Part shown: piece after piece, positions 35,507 to 45,700 of the stretch
How the letters are laid out: each line of letters opens with the position of its first letter
Numbering within the stretch: the first letter of the stretch is position 1
Origin: Erwinia sp050410775
GTDB taxonomy: Bacteria > Pseudomonadota > Gammaproteobacteria > Enterobacterales > Enterobacteriaceae
DNA: 64,000 nucleotides
Strand: one strand, 5' to 3'
NCBI RefSeq assembly: GCF_050410775.1
Contig: NZ_CP191229.1
Notes under the pieces: generated by a model
Databases searched by the model: none
What the model was told of the DNA's origin: nothing
The model's input: only the letters and a program-made list of their open reading frames with translations
Made by a program: the position numbers and the translations under genes

Positions 35507-36859
35507 TCAGAGCGACGGCAGGGTTTGTCCGGAGGTGGCTTCACGGTCGATGCCCATAATGTCCAGCAGGTTGTCCACCGCGGCGGCATAGCGAACGGTA
35601 GCGTCCCAGCCGTCGTACAGCGCCATCAGCCGGCTGCTATCAGCCTGAAACACATCCTGTTCCACGCTCAGCAAATCATTCAGGCTGCGCTTATTTAATT
35701 TGTATTCATCGGCGTAGACCGAACGGGTATGCACGGCGCTGTTAAACTGCTGTTCGCCCGCCGTCTGCCGCTGCTGGGCGCCGATCATATCGGCATAGGA
35801 CGTGGAGGCCTGCTGATTGATATCCAGCTTTGACTGCTGAATGGCGGCCACCGCCGCTTCACGATCGCCCTCGGCCGCCCGGGTTCTCGCACTTACCAGT
35901 CCGCCCTGATAGAGCGGCGCCTCCACCCGAAGCTGGAGTTCATCATCCCAGTAGGATCGGCTGCTGTTTTCATAACGCGTCCGGCCCGCCTCTACTCTGA
36001 TGGTCGGCCAGTGGTTAGACTGCGCCTGGCGCACGCGCTCCAGCGCCGCTTCCTGCTTAGCCTGGGCGCTGCGCACCGCCGAGCTGTTTTCATAGGCGAT
36101 TTTATCCAGGGTGATTTGCTGATTGAGCAGGGATTGTGGCAGTTCAGGGAGTTCGCTGGAGATGACGCCCGTCAGCACGGCCAGCTGTGCCTGCGCAGAG
36201 CGCGCCTGTGCGCGGTACTGCTCCAGCGTGGCGTTCATGCCGGCGATGCGGGTTTGCGCCTGAAGCACGTCAGAGTCTGAACTCAGCCCGGCATCAGCGC
36301 GCAGTCTGGCGATATCCCGCACCCGCTCAAGGGAGGCGAGGTTGTCACGCGAGGCCGCCACCAGCGCACGGTAGCGCTTGACCTCCAGGTAGGCCCGCAA
36401 TGTGTCCTGCGCCACGGTGGTCATGGTGGCGTAGAGCGAGTAGCGATAAGCTTCCGAAAGTTTGTGCTGTTCATCAATGGCGCTGCCGGTTCGGCCAAAA
36501 TCGTAGAGGAGCTGGCTGAGCGTGATCCCGCCCGAGCCGTTATTGTCGAGGCTTCCGGAAGAGTCAGTCTGGTGAGATCGTCCGCCGGTCGCCTGAAGAG
36601 AAATCTGCGGATACCAGGCGCTTTTCGCCGCGTCCAGATCGGCCACGCCGACGCGGATTTGCGCTGCCGCTTCGGAAATCTTAGGGTTGCGCGCAAACGC
36701 ACGTAATATGGCGTCGCGCAGGGTTAAGGTTGCTATCTGCTCCTCGGTGGGAGCCGCCCGCCAGTTAAACTCTGCCTTTGGTTCTTTCGCTGCCAGCGCG
36801 TTCTGTCCCGCCGCGCCGCACAACGCCGTGAAGCAGAGGGAAACCCACACTTTTTTCAT
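35507..36859 (-). CDS. TolC-family outer-membrane channel (LapE/BapB-like)
   Basis: Outer-membrane exit duct of the secretion system. 450 residues with a signal peptide (MKKVWVSLCFTALCGAAGQN, cleaved after ALA) and the two-fold TolC layout: repeated helical segments with 'LRDAILRAFARNPKISEAAAQIRVG' and 'YEVKRYRALVAASRDNLASLERV'-like stretches, 'AEAPLYQGG'-type strand turn ('VEAPLYQGGLVSARTRAAEGDRE') and 'LNKRSLNDLLSVEQDVFQA'. The frame is open 51 codons further upstream, but that segment would overlap the next gene's control region and lacks a signal; the start is set at 36859. Confidence 0.9.
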   Translation of the reverse strand: MKKVWVSLCFTALCGAAGQNALAAKEPKAEFNWRAAPTEEQIATLTLRDAILRAFARNPKISEAAAQIRVGVADLDAAKSAWYPQISLQATGGRSHQTDSSGSLDNNGSGGITLSQLLYDFGRTGSAIDEQHKLSEAYRYSLYATMTTVAQDTLRAYLEVKRYRALVAASRDNLASLERVRDIARLRADAGLSSDSDVLQAQTRIAGMNATLEQYRAQARSAQAQLAVLTGVISSELPELPQSLLNQQITLDKIAYENSSAVRSAQAKQEAALERVRQAQSNHWPTIRVEAGRTRYENSSRSYWDDELQLRVEAPLYQGGLVSARTRAAEGDREAAVAAIQQSKLDINQQASTSYADMIGAQQRQTAGEQQFNSAVHTRSVYADEYKLNKRSLNDLLSVEQDVFQADSSRLMALYDGWDATVRYAAAVDNLLDIMGIDREATSGQTLPSL

Positions 36860-36932
36860 TCCAACACCACTGTTTCCATCATCGGTTTGCTTTGTCAACG
36901 CGGGGCGGCATCCACCGCCCCGGTCATCCATG

Positions 36933-39218
36933 TCAGGTTGTCTGTACCTGCAAATTATGCTGCGCCAGCAAATCCGCCAGCGTATTCTCGTGACCGGCAT
37001 TACCATAAGCATAGATATCGTCAGGCTGCCCTGCTGCCACTCTGAAAGAAGAATCGTTCCAGACGCCCCCTTCCGCCGTGCTCAGGCTGATGGTTTTGCC
37101 ATCCGTGGTTGTCAGGAATTCACTGCTGGCTTCTGCCTCAGGTGCGTTCGCCTTCGCTTCACCCCTGTCGCTAAGCGGCTCCTCCGTCGCCAGCTGTTCC
37201 GCATTCAGTCCCAGCAGGGCAAAATCCAGCGCGGTTTCGCCCTCCGCTAGCATCAGACTGTTGAACAAAGCAGGATCGATATGCACCTCGACTTCCTGCA
37301 AACCTTCATAGGAGTTACCGGCAATGTCCGCCACGGAGAAAATCATCGAGTTGAAACCGTCAGTAATACTGAGGTCGCTCTGCCTGATGGTCACGCTCCA
37401 GGAGCCATCCTCAGCGATGGTAAAATCATAAAGAGGGTAATCGCCGGGATTGACCGAGGCCGCGGTTATTGGGAAATCAGCGCTGAGCGAGCCAGAAAGC
37501 GTGACGTAGTTGATGCCGTCCTGCGTGCTGACATCCGCCTGGGTGACCTCATTAACGGTAAACTGCGGCTCGCTGCTCTGATGGGTAATCATCCAGACGT
37601 CCCGGGAAACGGTGGCGCCGTTGCCGCTCTCATCCAGCGCCGAAAAACTCAGCGTATGCTGGCCGTCCGCAATGGAAGCGAGCGCAACATCATCAAGAAA
37701 GATCTGCCAGTTTCCGGCGTTATCCCACACAGCGCCGGTAAATGTCTTACCGTCCAGCGTTAAGGTAACCTCGGTGCCTGCCGCCAGATGAGTGGAGGAA
37801 CCGGAAATTTCCAGCCCATATATCGCCTCCCGCATATTGAGCATGTCATCGCCGGAAATGGTGTTCACCGCCAGCGTCGGCTGCGTGCCTGAAGCTGGAA
37901 GCAGATAAAAGCCCGCCATTTCCGTACTGACGTTGCCAGCGGCGTCGGCCAGAGAAACCGTCAGGTTGTGCTGACCATCACTCAGGCCCTGCATGACTTG
38001 CGGTTCAAGCGTAAAACGCCAGCTGCCGTCAGCTGCCACGGCGCTGGTCATCGTCTGGCCGTTCAAGGCCATGGTGATAACCTGCCCTGCGACAGCTGCC
38101 TCACTAAGGCCCGAAATAATGACCGGAGCAGTCATTTCTGCGCGATCGATTTGACCATCACCAGCGATCGTATTAATGCTCAGCGCGGGTGCATCGGTAT
38201 CGACCATAAAATGGGTGGAGAGAGTCCCGCTCTGCCCAGAGGCATTGGTGGCTGTGATCTGAATAGCATTACTGCCGTTGTGCAGCACTTCCATCATCGC
38301 ATCGGCAGGGAGTAGCTGCCGCCAGTTACCGTTATTATCGACGGTTGCCGCGTAGCTGACACCATTAATGACCAGCGCAACCTGCTGATTAGCACCCTGC
38401 ATGCCGGTAGTACCGCAAAGACGCTGGGCGTGATGGCTTTCCGCGTTATTTACCCAGCCATCGCCGAAAGGCGTGCGGAGAGTGGGCTGTGGCATCAGGC
38501 TGCTGTCGGGAATAGCCGGGGTAACCGCAGTGGCAACCGGCGCGCTAACGGCGGGCGTGCCTTCCCCGCTCACCGGCGCAGTAACGGGAAGCGTGCCTTC
38601 CCCATTCACCGGCGCAGTAATGGCAAGCGTGCTTTCTACCGTTTCTCCTTCGCGCCCGATGGCAACGGCGGGCTGTGACGCTGCCTGACCGGCCGCTGCG
38701 CCTTCATTTTCATTAACGACAGGATTAACGCTGGAGGCTTTCTCATCTGAGGAGCCCCCGCCGCTGGCGGCAAGCGCAACGCCACCGCCCACCAGCCCCA
38801 GCATGCCGAGCGCCAGCCCGACCGCAGAAGAGGCGCCGCTGCCCGCTTCGCTCACCGCCGCTTCTCCAGCGTCAGCGAGGTTTAACGGCATAAGCGCCGT
38901 TACCGCCTGTGGATCTGCCTGTAGCGTTTCGCTGAACTGTACGCGATCGCGCAGATTATCGTCCCCGACAAAAACCAGCTCGCTCTGTTTCCCGTCCACC
39001 ACGCTAAAAAAGTGCTGATAGCGTAACGCTTGCCCCTCAGGCAGTTGCAGTATCAGATCTTCGCCTTGCTGCTGATAAGCCGCAACCTGCGATCGACTGC
39101 CCTGAAGCTCAACGATGCCGGGCTGGCTAAGAAGTACCGTCTGTTCTGTCGCTGACGGTGATTGTTCCAGCGGTTTACCGCTTAAACGTGTTACGTGATC
39201 CAGGCCTGAAATTGCCAT
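36933..39218 (-). CDS. Mini BapA-like adhesin, paralogue of the giant protein
   Basis: 761-residue predicted type I secreted surface protein. Residues 30-83 ('LSQPGIVELQGSR', 'LRYQHFFSVVDG', 'SELVF') mirror residues 33-88 of the giant adhesin; a Gly/Ala-rich hydrophobic segment (127-155), a short repetitive linker and about four Ig-like domains of the same family follow ('TPFGDGWVNNAE', 'NTIAGDGQIDRAE', 'NTISGDDMLNMRE', and one divergent). The last ~30 residues ('ENTLADLLAQHNLQVQTT') match the giant's tail and are the likely secretion signal. One Cys ('RLCGTTG') is unusual for this class. Start at 39218: its leader GGTGCACAAGGGG aligns with that of the giant gene; two upstream in-frame ATGs do not. 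Confidence 0.85.
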   Translation of the reverse strand: MAISGLDHVTRLSGKPLEQSPSATEQTVLLSQPGIVELQGSRSQVAAYQQQGEDLILQLPEGQALRYQHFFSVVDGKQSELVFVGDDNLRDRVQFSETLQADPQAVTALMPLNLADAGEAAVSEAGSGASSAVGLALGMLGLVGGGVALAASGGGSSDEKASSVNPVVNENEGAAAGQAASQPAVAIGREGETVESTLAITAPVNGEGTLPVTAPVSGEGTPAVSAPVATAVTPAIPDSSLMPQPTLRTPFGDGWVNNAESHHAQRLCGTTGMQGANQQVALVINGVSYAATVDNNGNWRQLLPADAMMEVLHNGSNAIQITATNASGQSGTLSTHFMVDTDAPALSINTIAGDGQIDRAEMTAPVIISGLSEAAVAGQVITMALNGQTMTSAVAADGSWRFTLEPQVMQGLSDGQHNLTVSLADAAGNVSTEMAGFYLLPASGTQPTLAVNTISGDDMLNMREAIYGLEISGSSTHLAAGTEVTLTLDGKTFTGAVWDNAGNWQIFLDDVALASIADGQHTLSFSALDESGNGATVSRDVWMITHQSSEPQFTVNEVTQADVSTQDGINYVTLSGSLSADFPITAASVNPGDYPLYDFTIAEDGSWSVTIRQSDLSITDGFNSMIFSVADIAGNSYEGLQEVEVHIDPALFNSLMLAEGETALDFALLGLNAEQLATEEPLSDRGEAKANAPEAEASSEFLTTTDGKTISLSTAEGGVWNDSSFRVAAGQPDDIYAYGNAGHENTLADLLAQHNLQVQTT
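38535..38640 (-). repeat. 36-bp tandem repeat in the mini-adhesin linker
   Basis: About three copies of a 36-bp unit (copy two 38571-38606, copy three 38607-38640) encode the 12-residue motif GEGTLPVTAPVS. It forms a Pro/Gly spacer between prefix and Ig-like domains and is a likely site of length variation by slippage. Confidence 0.75.
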
Positions 39219-39780
39219 TGTCATCCCCTTGTGCACCGGATAGAAAAGTGAGGTGACGTCGCCAAAAAGGAAAGCAATGCTTTATCTTTTACGGACGTGC
39301 ATTAGCCAGCGCCGGAAAGGCAGCCGAGCCTGAACCGGTGACAATGGATTAAAAAAATAATCCATAACAAAGATAATGGGTTAAGAAAAATCCAGTAAAT
39401 AAACCGTAACAGCCTGATAATGGTCAACCCATGACGGGCAGAATACACCCTCACCACTTTCTTAAGCACCCGATCATTCACTCAATTAAACAGCCTTAAT
39501 ATCAATAAGTTAAATTGACTTAACGAACTAATGGTAGGCGCTGGCGAGAGATAAACTATTCCTCACGCCGGCAATTTACTAGTAGGTTAAATCTGGAAAT
39601 AGGTTTCCAGCTTGCTTTTTTTATATAAGTAGCACTGATGTCACTTTATACGCTATTTAGCAGGATGTTAAGGCCTGCCTGTTTCCTTATTGCCATCTCC
39701 AGCCTCACAAAAACATAATTTAGCCTTAACTTTATTCTTCCCCACGCCAGCCTCTACTGCCGACGTGGGGAAGGCCCTTG
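39219..39780. other. 562-bp gap between giant and mini adhesin genes
   Basis: AT-rich and without a supportable gene. The hairpin at 39737-39773 lies at the giant gene's end; the remainder probably contains a promoter for the mini-adhesin and the secretion genes, or a leader. No clear -35/-10 pair was fixed. Confidence 0.5.
39737..39773 (-). terminator. Hairpin after the giant adhesin gene (weak terminator)
   Basis: Perfect 10-bp inverted repeat CTTCCCCACG/CGTGGGGAAG with a 17-base loop, 8 bp past the stop codon. Downstream on the minus strand is AATAAAG, not a T run, so termination is probably partial, allowing readthrough to the secretion genes. Confidence 0.5.
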
Positions 39781-42700
39781 TTACGCCACATGAACCTGAA
39801 GATTATGCTGAACCAGCACATCACCGAGCGTATTGTCGGAAGAGAGCGCAGAGTTGTGGTAAACGTCATAAACCTGTCCATCTACCGTACGCTGACCCAC
39901 GGTCGCCCATACGCCCTCATCGTTATTGGTCAGCGTCACCCGATCGCCATTCATCCCTTTGATCATCAGATCTTCTTCCGGGTTGTCGGTCAGACTCAGC
40001 GCTTCGTTAAGATCAAGCTTGATACTGTTGTTCCCGGCTTTGCCCAGGTCGATAATCTCAATGTTCTCAATTTTCAGCCCAAGCGAAGCCAGATCCAGCG
40101 CCATATTTTCCCCGGTCAGCATCAGGGTATCCGTGCCGGCCCCGCCGTCGATATGGTCAAAATTAAGTGTGTTCAGCATCACCAGATCTTCGCCGCTGCT
40201 GCCGGTAACCGAGGCACCCTCCACGCTTTCTCCGTCAGCCAGCGTGATAACCACGCCGCCAATGCTGTATTCCCCACTCTCCGTTGCTGTCGTATCCGTG
40301 CTGGCGCTTTCTTCAGGCGTGGCGGAACGGGTTGCCGTATCGGTCGCGCGGGTATCACTGCCGGTGACCAGCGTTGAATCAACCGTGGCGGGCTGAACGG
40401 CAGCGCTGTTGACTTCCTCGCCGTTGCTGCTGGTCTGATTAGCCGTTGCGGCCACTGCGCCCACATCATCGGTCGCTACCGCCAGCAGCGCTGTAGCAGC
40501 CGCCGCTGATGGAGTGGCAACCGGCAGCAGCGATCCCAATAGCAGCGTTGTGCTGGTGTTGGCTGGGTTACCTGCTGCATCTACCGCCGCAACCGTGACG
40601 ATACTGTTAAGGCTGAGCGCGGTCAGCAGGCCGCCGGTAAATTTCACGCTGTAGCGTCCCAGCGCGTCAACGGTCGCCTGCTGTGTATTGCCATTCAGTG
40701 TCACGCTCAGCCGCGTTCCCTGCGCCAGGTTCAGCGTGCCGCCGCTGATCGTCAGGCCGGTCAGCAGGACGCTGACCAGGCTGAGAACGGGATCGACGCC
40801 GATAACCGGCAGATTGTGGGTAACCGCCGTAAAGGTATCGCTGGCTGTGGAGGTATTGCCCACTCTGTCGGTCAGGGTCACGCTGACGGTATGGCTGCCG
40901 TCCGCTATTCCTCTCAGTGTGGTTGAGGGTGCGGTGATGCTCCAACTACCGTTCGCCGCGACGGTGGTGGTAAAGACATTACCCGCCACGTTTACCGACA
41001 CGTTACTGCCCACAGCATTAGTGGAAGTGCCACGGATCGTCTCCGCGACGCTGGCTTCGCTAAGATTAAGATAGTGATCGCCGCCAAAGACCGAGGCAGG
41101 CGTCAGCGTCACGGTTGGCAGCGTCTGAATACCTACCAGAACGCTGCCGGTGCCGGTGCCGGTATTGCCCGCCGCATTGGTTAACGTGGCGGTAATGTCC
41201 CTGGTGCCATCCGGCAATGCTGCCAGCGTGGCCGCAGGAACGGAGACGCTCCACGCGCCGCTGGTTCCGACGGTGGTAGTGAAAGTCGCTGTGCCTACGC
41301 TGACTCTGATGGTGGAACCTTCCGCATTGGTCGTTGTACCGCTGATAGTCTGCGCCGTCAGGGCATCCGCCGCGTTCAGTAATCCATCACCGAAGATGCT
41401 GGTAAGGGTGATCGTTGGCGGCGTTTGCGCGATTACGCTTAGCGAACCGCTGTTGGTAGCGGTGTTGCCGTAGGCGTCGGTTACCGTCACGTTCACCGTT
41501 TGGGTTCCATTAGCCAGCGCAGTGAGATCGGTTTTTGGTACGCTAAGGCTCCATGCCCCGCTGCCGTTAACCGTGGTGGCATAGGTTTTGCCGCCCAGCG
41601 TCACGCTGATGGCCGAGCCCGCCGCCACGTTGGTGGCTGTGCCGCTGAGGGTCTGCGTTGCGTCCAGATCGGCGGCGCTGAGTACGCCATCGCCGAAGAC
41701 CGTGTTGAGCGTTACCGATGGCGAAACGCCAATGCCGACCTTCACGCCCGCGTTAACGCTGGTGGTATTCCCCACCCTGTCCGTGACCGACACGCCGACG
41801 GTCAAATTACCGTCCAGCAACGTGCTGAGGATAGCCGGAGAGACCGTGGCGCTAAAGGTGCCGTTTTCTGCTACCGTCGCCGCCACAATAGTATTCCCCA
41901 GGTTTATTTGCACCTGGGTCCCGGCCGCCACATTGCCCACCGTTCCTGAGATGGTCTGAGTGACCAGCGACTCCAGCAGGTTAAGCACCCCGTCGCCAAA
42001 CAGCGGGTTGAGCGCGATCGTCGGCAGATTTTGTACGCCGATAATCGCGCCAGCCGTGGTGCTGGTGGTGTTACCCGCGCTGTCCGTCACGCTGACGCCT
42101 ACCGACAGGTCGCCATCGGGCAGCCCCTGGAGAATCGCCGGAGAGAGACCAATATTAAAGGTGCCGTTGGCCGCCGTCGTGGTGACAAACTGCGTCCCGG
42201 CAACGCTGATGACCACGCGCGACCCCGGTTCCGCACCGGTAATGGTGCCGCCAATCGCCTGTCCCAGCAGCGCGTCCGCCACGTTCAGCAGGCCGTCGCC
42301 AAACAGCGGGTTAATGTTGATGACTGGCGCGTTCAGCTTGACCACCGCGCCCAGCGAGGTGGAGGCGGTGTTGCCCGCTGGATCGGTCAGGCTCGCCCCT
42401 ACCGTGAGGTTACCGCTGGTCAGGGTGCCGAGAATATCCGGCGTTACCGTGGCGCTGAATGCGCCGTTCTGACCGACGCTGGCCTCTACCGTCGTATTGC
42501 CAATGTTGAGCCTTACCAGCGTCCCCGCCGCCACGTTATTCACCGTCCCGCTGATGGTCTGGTTAACCAGCGTATCGGCGAGGTTGAGAATACCATCGCC
42601 AAAAAGCGGGCTGAGCGTAATAGAAGGCTGCTGGGTAAAAATGCCAATATCGACCGCCGTTGCAGCTCTGTTACCTGCCGGATCGATCACTTCCACGCCC

Positions 42701-45700
42701 AGCGCCAGGGTACCATTGGTCAGCGCGCCGAGATCGAGTGGCGGAATAGTCAGGCTCCAGTTGCCGCCCGCTGTCAGCGTCGTGGTATAGGATTTACTGC
42801 CCAGGGTGACAATAACGTCCGACCCGGTTGCGGCATCGACGGTGCCACCGATGGTCTGCGCCAGGCCCGCTTCGACGATGTTCAGCAGATTATCGCCGCC
42901 AAACAGGCCGGTGAGGCTGCCGATGACCGGCGTTTCCAGAATCGCCGTCACCGTTTCTTCAACGGTACGGGTATTGCCCGCCGCATCGGTCAGCACAAAA
43001 TCCAGATCCAGCTCGCCACCGCTCAGCAGGCCCAGTACGCTTGGTGGCACCACCAGCGCAAACTTGCCGTCCTGGCCCACAGCGGCTTCCAGCGTGGTGC
43101 CGCCAATCGCCAGCGAGACGGTTGCGCCAATGCCCGCTGAAGTGGCGACGCCGGTGATCACCTGCGCCACGGCGGTATCGGCCGCGTTCAGGAAGCCGTC
43201 GCCAAATACGGAGTCCACCACCAGATTCAGGGCGGCGTTAACGACTTTATTCACCGTCAGAGTGGCGTCGGTCTGGTTACCGGACGCATCGCTGACGCGC
43301 AGGCCAAAGACCAGCGTCCCTTCGGCCAGGTTGCCCAGCACTTCCGGCGTCAGGTCGAGGCTGAAGGTGCCATCCTCATTGACAATCGCCGTGGCGATCG
43401 GGGAATTGTCCCCCAGATAGAGCCCGATGGTTTGCCCTTCCGCCCCGGAAGCGTTCCCAGTCAGCACCTGCGTGCCAACAATGTCCACGGCGTTAAGGAT
43501 GTTGTTACCCAGTAACGCATCCACCTGAAGCAGCGGCGCGCCCGTATCGACGGTAAAGTTGCTGGTTGCCGCACCGGGATTGCCCGCCGCATCCGTCAGG
43601 CTGGCGGTAATTTCGTAATCCTGATCGCCAAGGCCCTGGAGGACGCCCGCCGGAACGGAGGTTGACCAGGTGCCATCAGGCTGCACGATCGCCGTATAGG
43701 TATTCCCGTTCAGCGTTACGGTAACGGTTCTGCCCTCTTCACTGACCGACGCCGTGCCGCTGATGGTCTGCGCAACGGTCGCCTCAGTGCCGTTCAGAAT
43801 GTTGTCACCGGCAAACGGATTAATCGTCAGCGTTGGCGCAACGCGATCCACGATAACCAGATCGCTACTGGTCAGGCTGCCGCCATCCGTCGTCTCCAGC
43901 GTGGCGACGACGTTAAGCGTGCCCTCCGGCAGCGTTGCGACATCGTTCGTCAGGGTAATTGACCATTCACCATCAGGCCCGGTGATGGTCGCAGTGCCCA
44001 CAGGGACGCCATCCACCGTCAATGTGACAGTACCGCTTTCCTCCCCCTCGCCAAACGGCAGATTGGCGAAAGATCCGCTGATGGTCAGCGTACCGGCATC
44101 CGCCGCGTTAATGATGTTGTCGCCTGAAATCGGGGCCAGCGTAAGCCACGGCGCGGCCGGGATCGTCAGATCGAGGTTAACGGTAGCGTCTGCCGTACCG
44201 GTATTACCGGCCAAATCGACTATCGAGACGGCAATGGCACCCGTCTCGCCGGTGCCGAGCGCCGCCAGCGCGGTTGGCGACAGGGTGACTGACCAGACGC
44301 CCCCGGCCTGAACCACCCCGGAGAGCGTGACGTCGCCGATAGTGACGGTGACAGGCTGTCCTACCCTCGCGCCCGTGACCGTTCCGCTCAGCGTCTGATT
44401 GGTCAGGCTCTCCACATAGGTAAGGGTGTTATCACCGGTAAGCGGATTGATGGTTACAACCGGCGCCACGGTATCCACCGTAAAGCTGCCCGCCACCGAC
44501 GCGCTATTGCCTGCGCCATCGGTTGCCAGCACGGTGACGCTCGCCACTCCCTGTGGCAGCGCAGCAAGCTGGCCAGCAGTCAGATCCAGCGTCCAGCCGC
44601 CATCCGTCGTGACCGCTGCCGGATAACTGATGCCGCCAAGCGTCACCGTCACGCTCTGACCGTCGCCGGTCGCGCCCGTTATGCCAGAGAGCGAGGCCCC
44701 CGCGGTAGCTTCAGCGCCGTTGAGGAAACCATCAGTAAACAGCGTATCCAGAGCCGGTACAGGCGGCGTCAGCGCAGCGATAAAATCAACGGTTTCGGTA
44801 TTGGTATTGCCCGCCGGGTCGATAACGGTGACCGCAATGCTGTGCGGCCCGTTGTCCAGGCCTCTCAGCGCCCCAGCCGGCAGCGACACGCTCCAGGCAC
44901 CCTCATCATCAACCACGCCGGTATAAATCGTGCCGCCGACGTCAATCTGTAGCTGAACGCCCTGATTAGCCCCGGTTACCCCCGTGGTCCCCGTCAGGGT
45001 AACTGCCGCGCCCGCTTCGCTGATATTCAGCGTACCATCGCCAAATGGCGTTGCGATGGTCGGTTCCGGCAGCGTCAGCCTCGCCTCAAAGCCCAGCGTG
45101 GTCGTATCGCTGTTGCCCGCGCTGTCCGTCGCGGTAACCAGGACACTGTGCGGTCCGCTGCCCAGCGCCGTCAGCGCCGTCGGATCAAGGCTGAGTGACC
45201 AGTCGCCGTTACCATTTACCGTGGCAACGAGCGGTTCGCCGCCGTCAATGCTGACGGTGACGGTTTGCCCGGGGGCAATTTTGCCAGTGGAGCCGCTCAG
45301 TACCTGATCGACATCCGCTTCGGCCACATTAAGCTGACCGTCGCCAAACGGCAGATTAATTGAGACATCCGGCAGATCGTTAATGGCCACGAGCAGCGAG
45401 CCATCCGCCGTGTCAGCGTTGCCCACGCTATCGGTCACCGTCACGGTGACCGGCCATGAGCCGTCCGGCAGCGTCGTCAGCAGGCTGGCAGGCAGCGCCA
45501 GGCTCCAGACGCCGGTTGCCGCATCCACCGTTGCCGGGTAGATGGTGCCATTAACGCTGACAGTGACGGTCTGTGCGCCGGTAATGCCGGTGATGCCGGT
45601 CAGCTCTCCCCCTGCCGCCGCCTCAACGGCATTCAGCACGCTATCGGTAAACGGCGTGTCCAGCGTAGGGGCCGGCAGGCCGGTAATAATGGCGGTGAAG

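Noticed and set aside
36860..37012. 51-codon N-terminal extension of the TolC-like gene, overlapping the mini-adhesin gene
   Set aside because: It hides the signal peptide that begins at 36859 and would overlap the coding region of the mini-adhesin.
40130..40170. RTX calcium-binding repeat array in the giant adhesin C-terminus
   Set aside because: Only one GGAGTDTLM-like nonapeptide is present; a functional RTX roll needs several in tandem.
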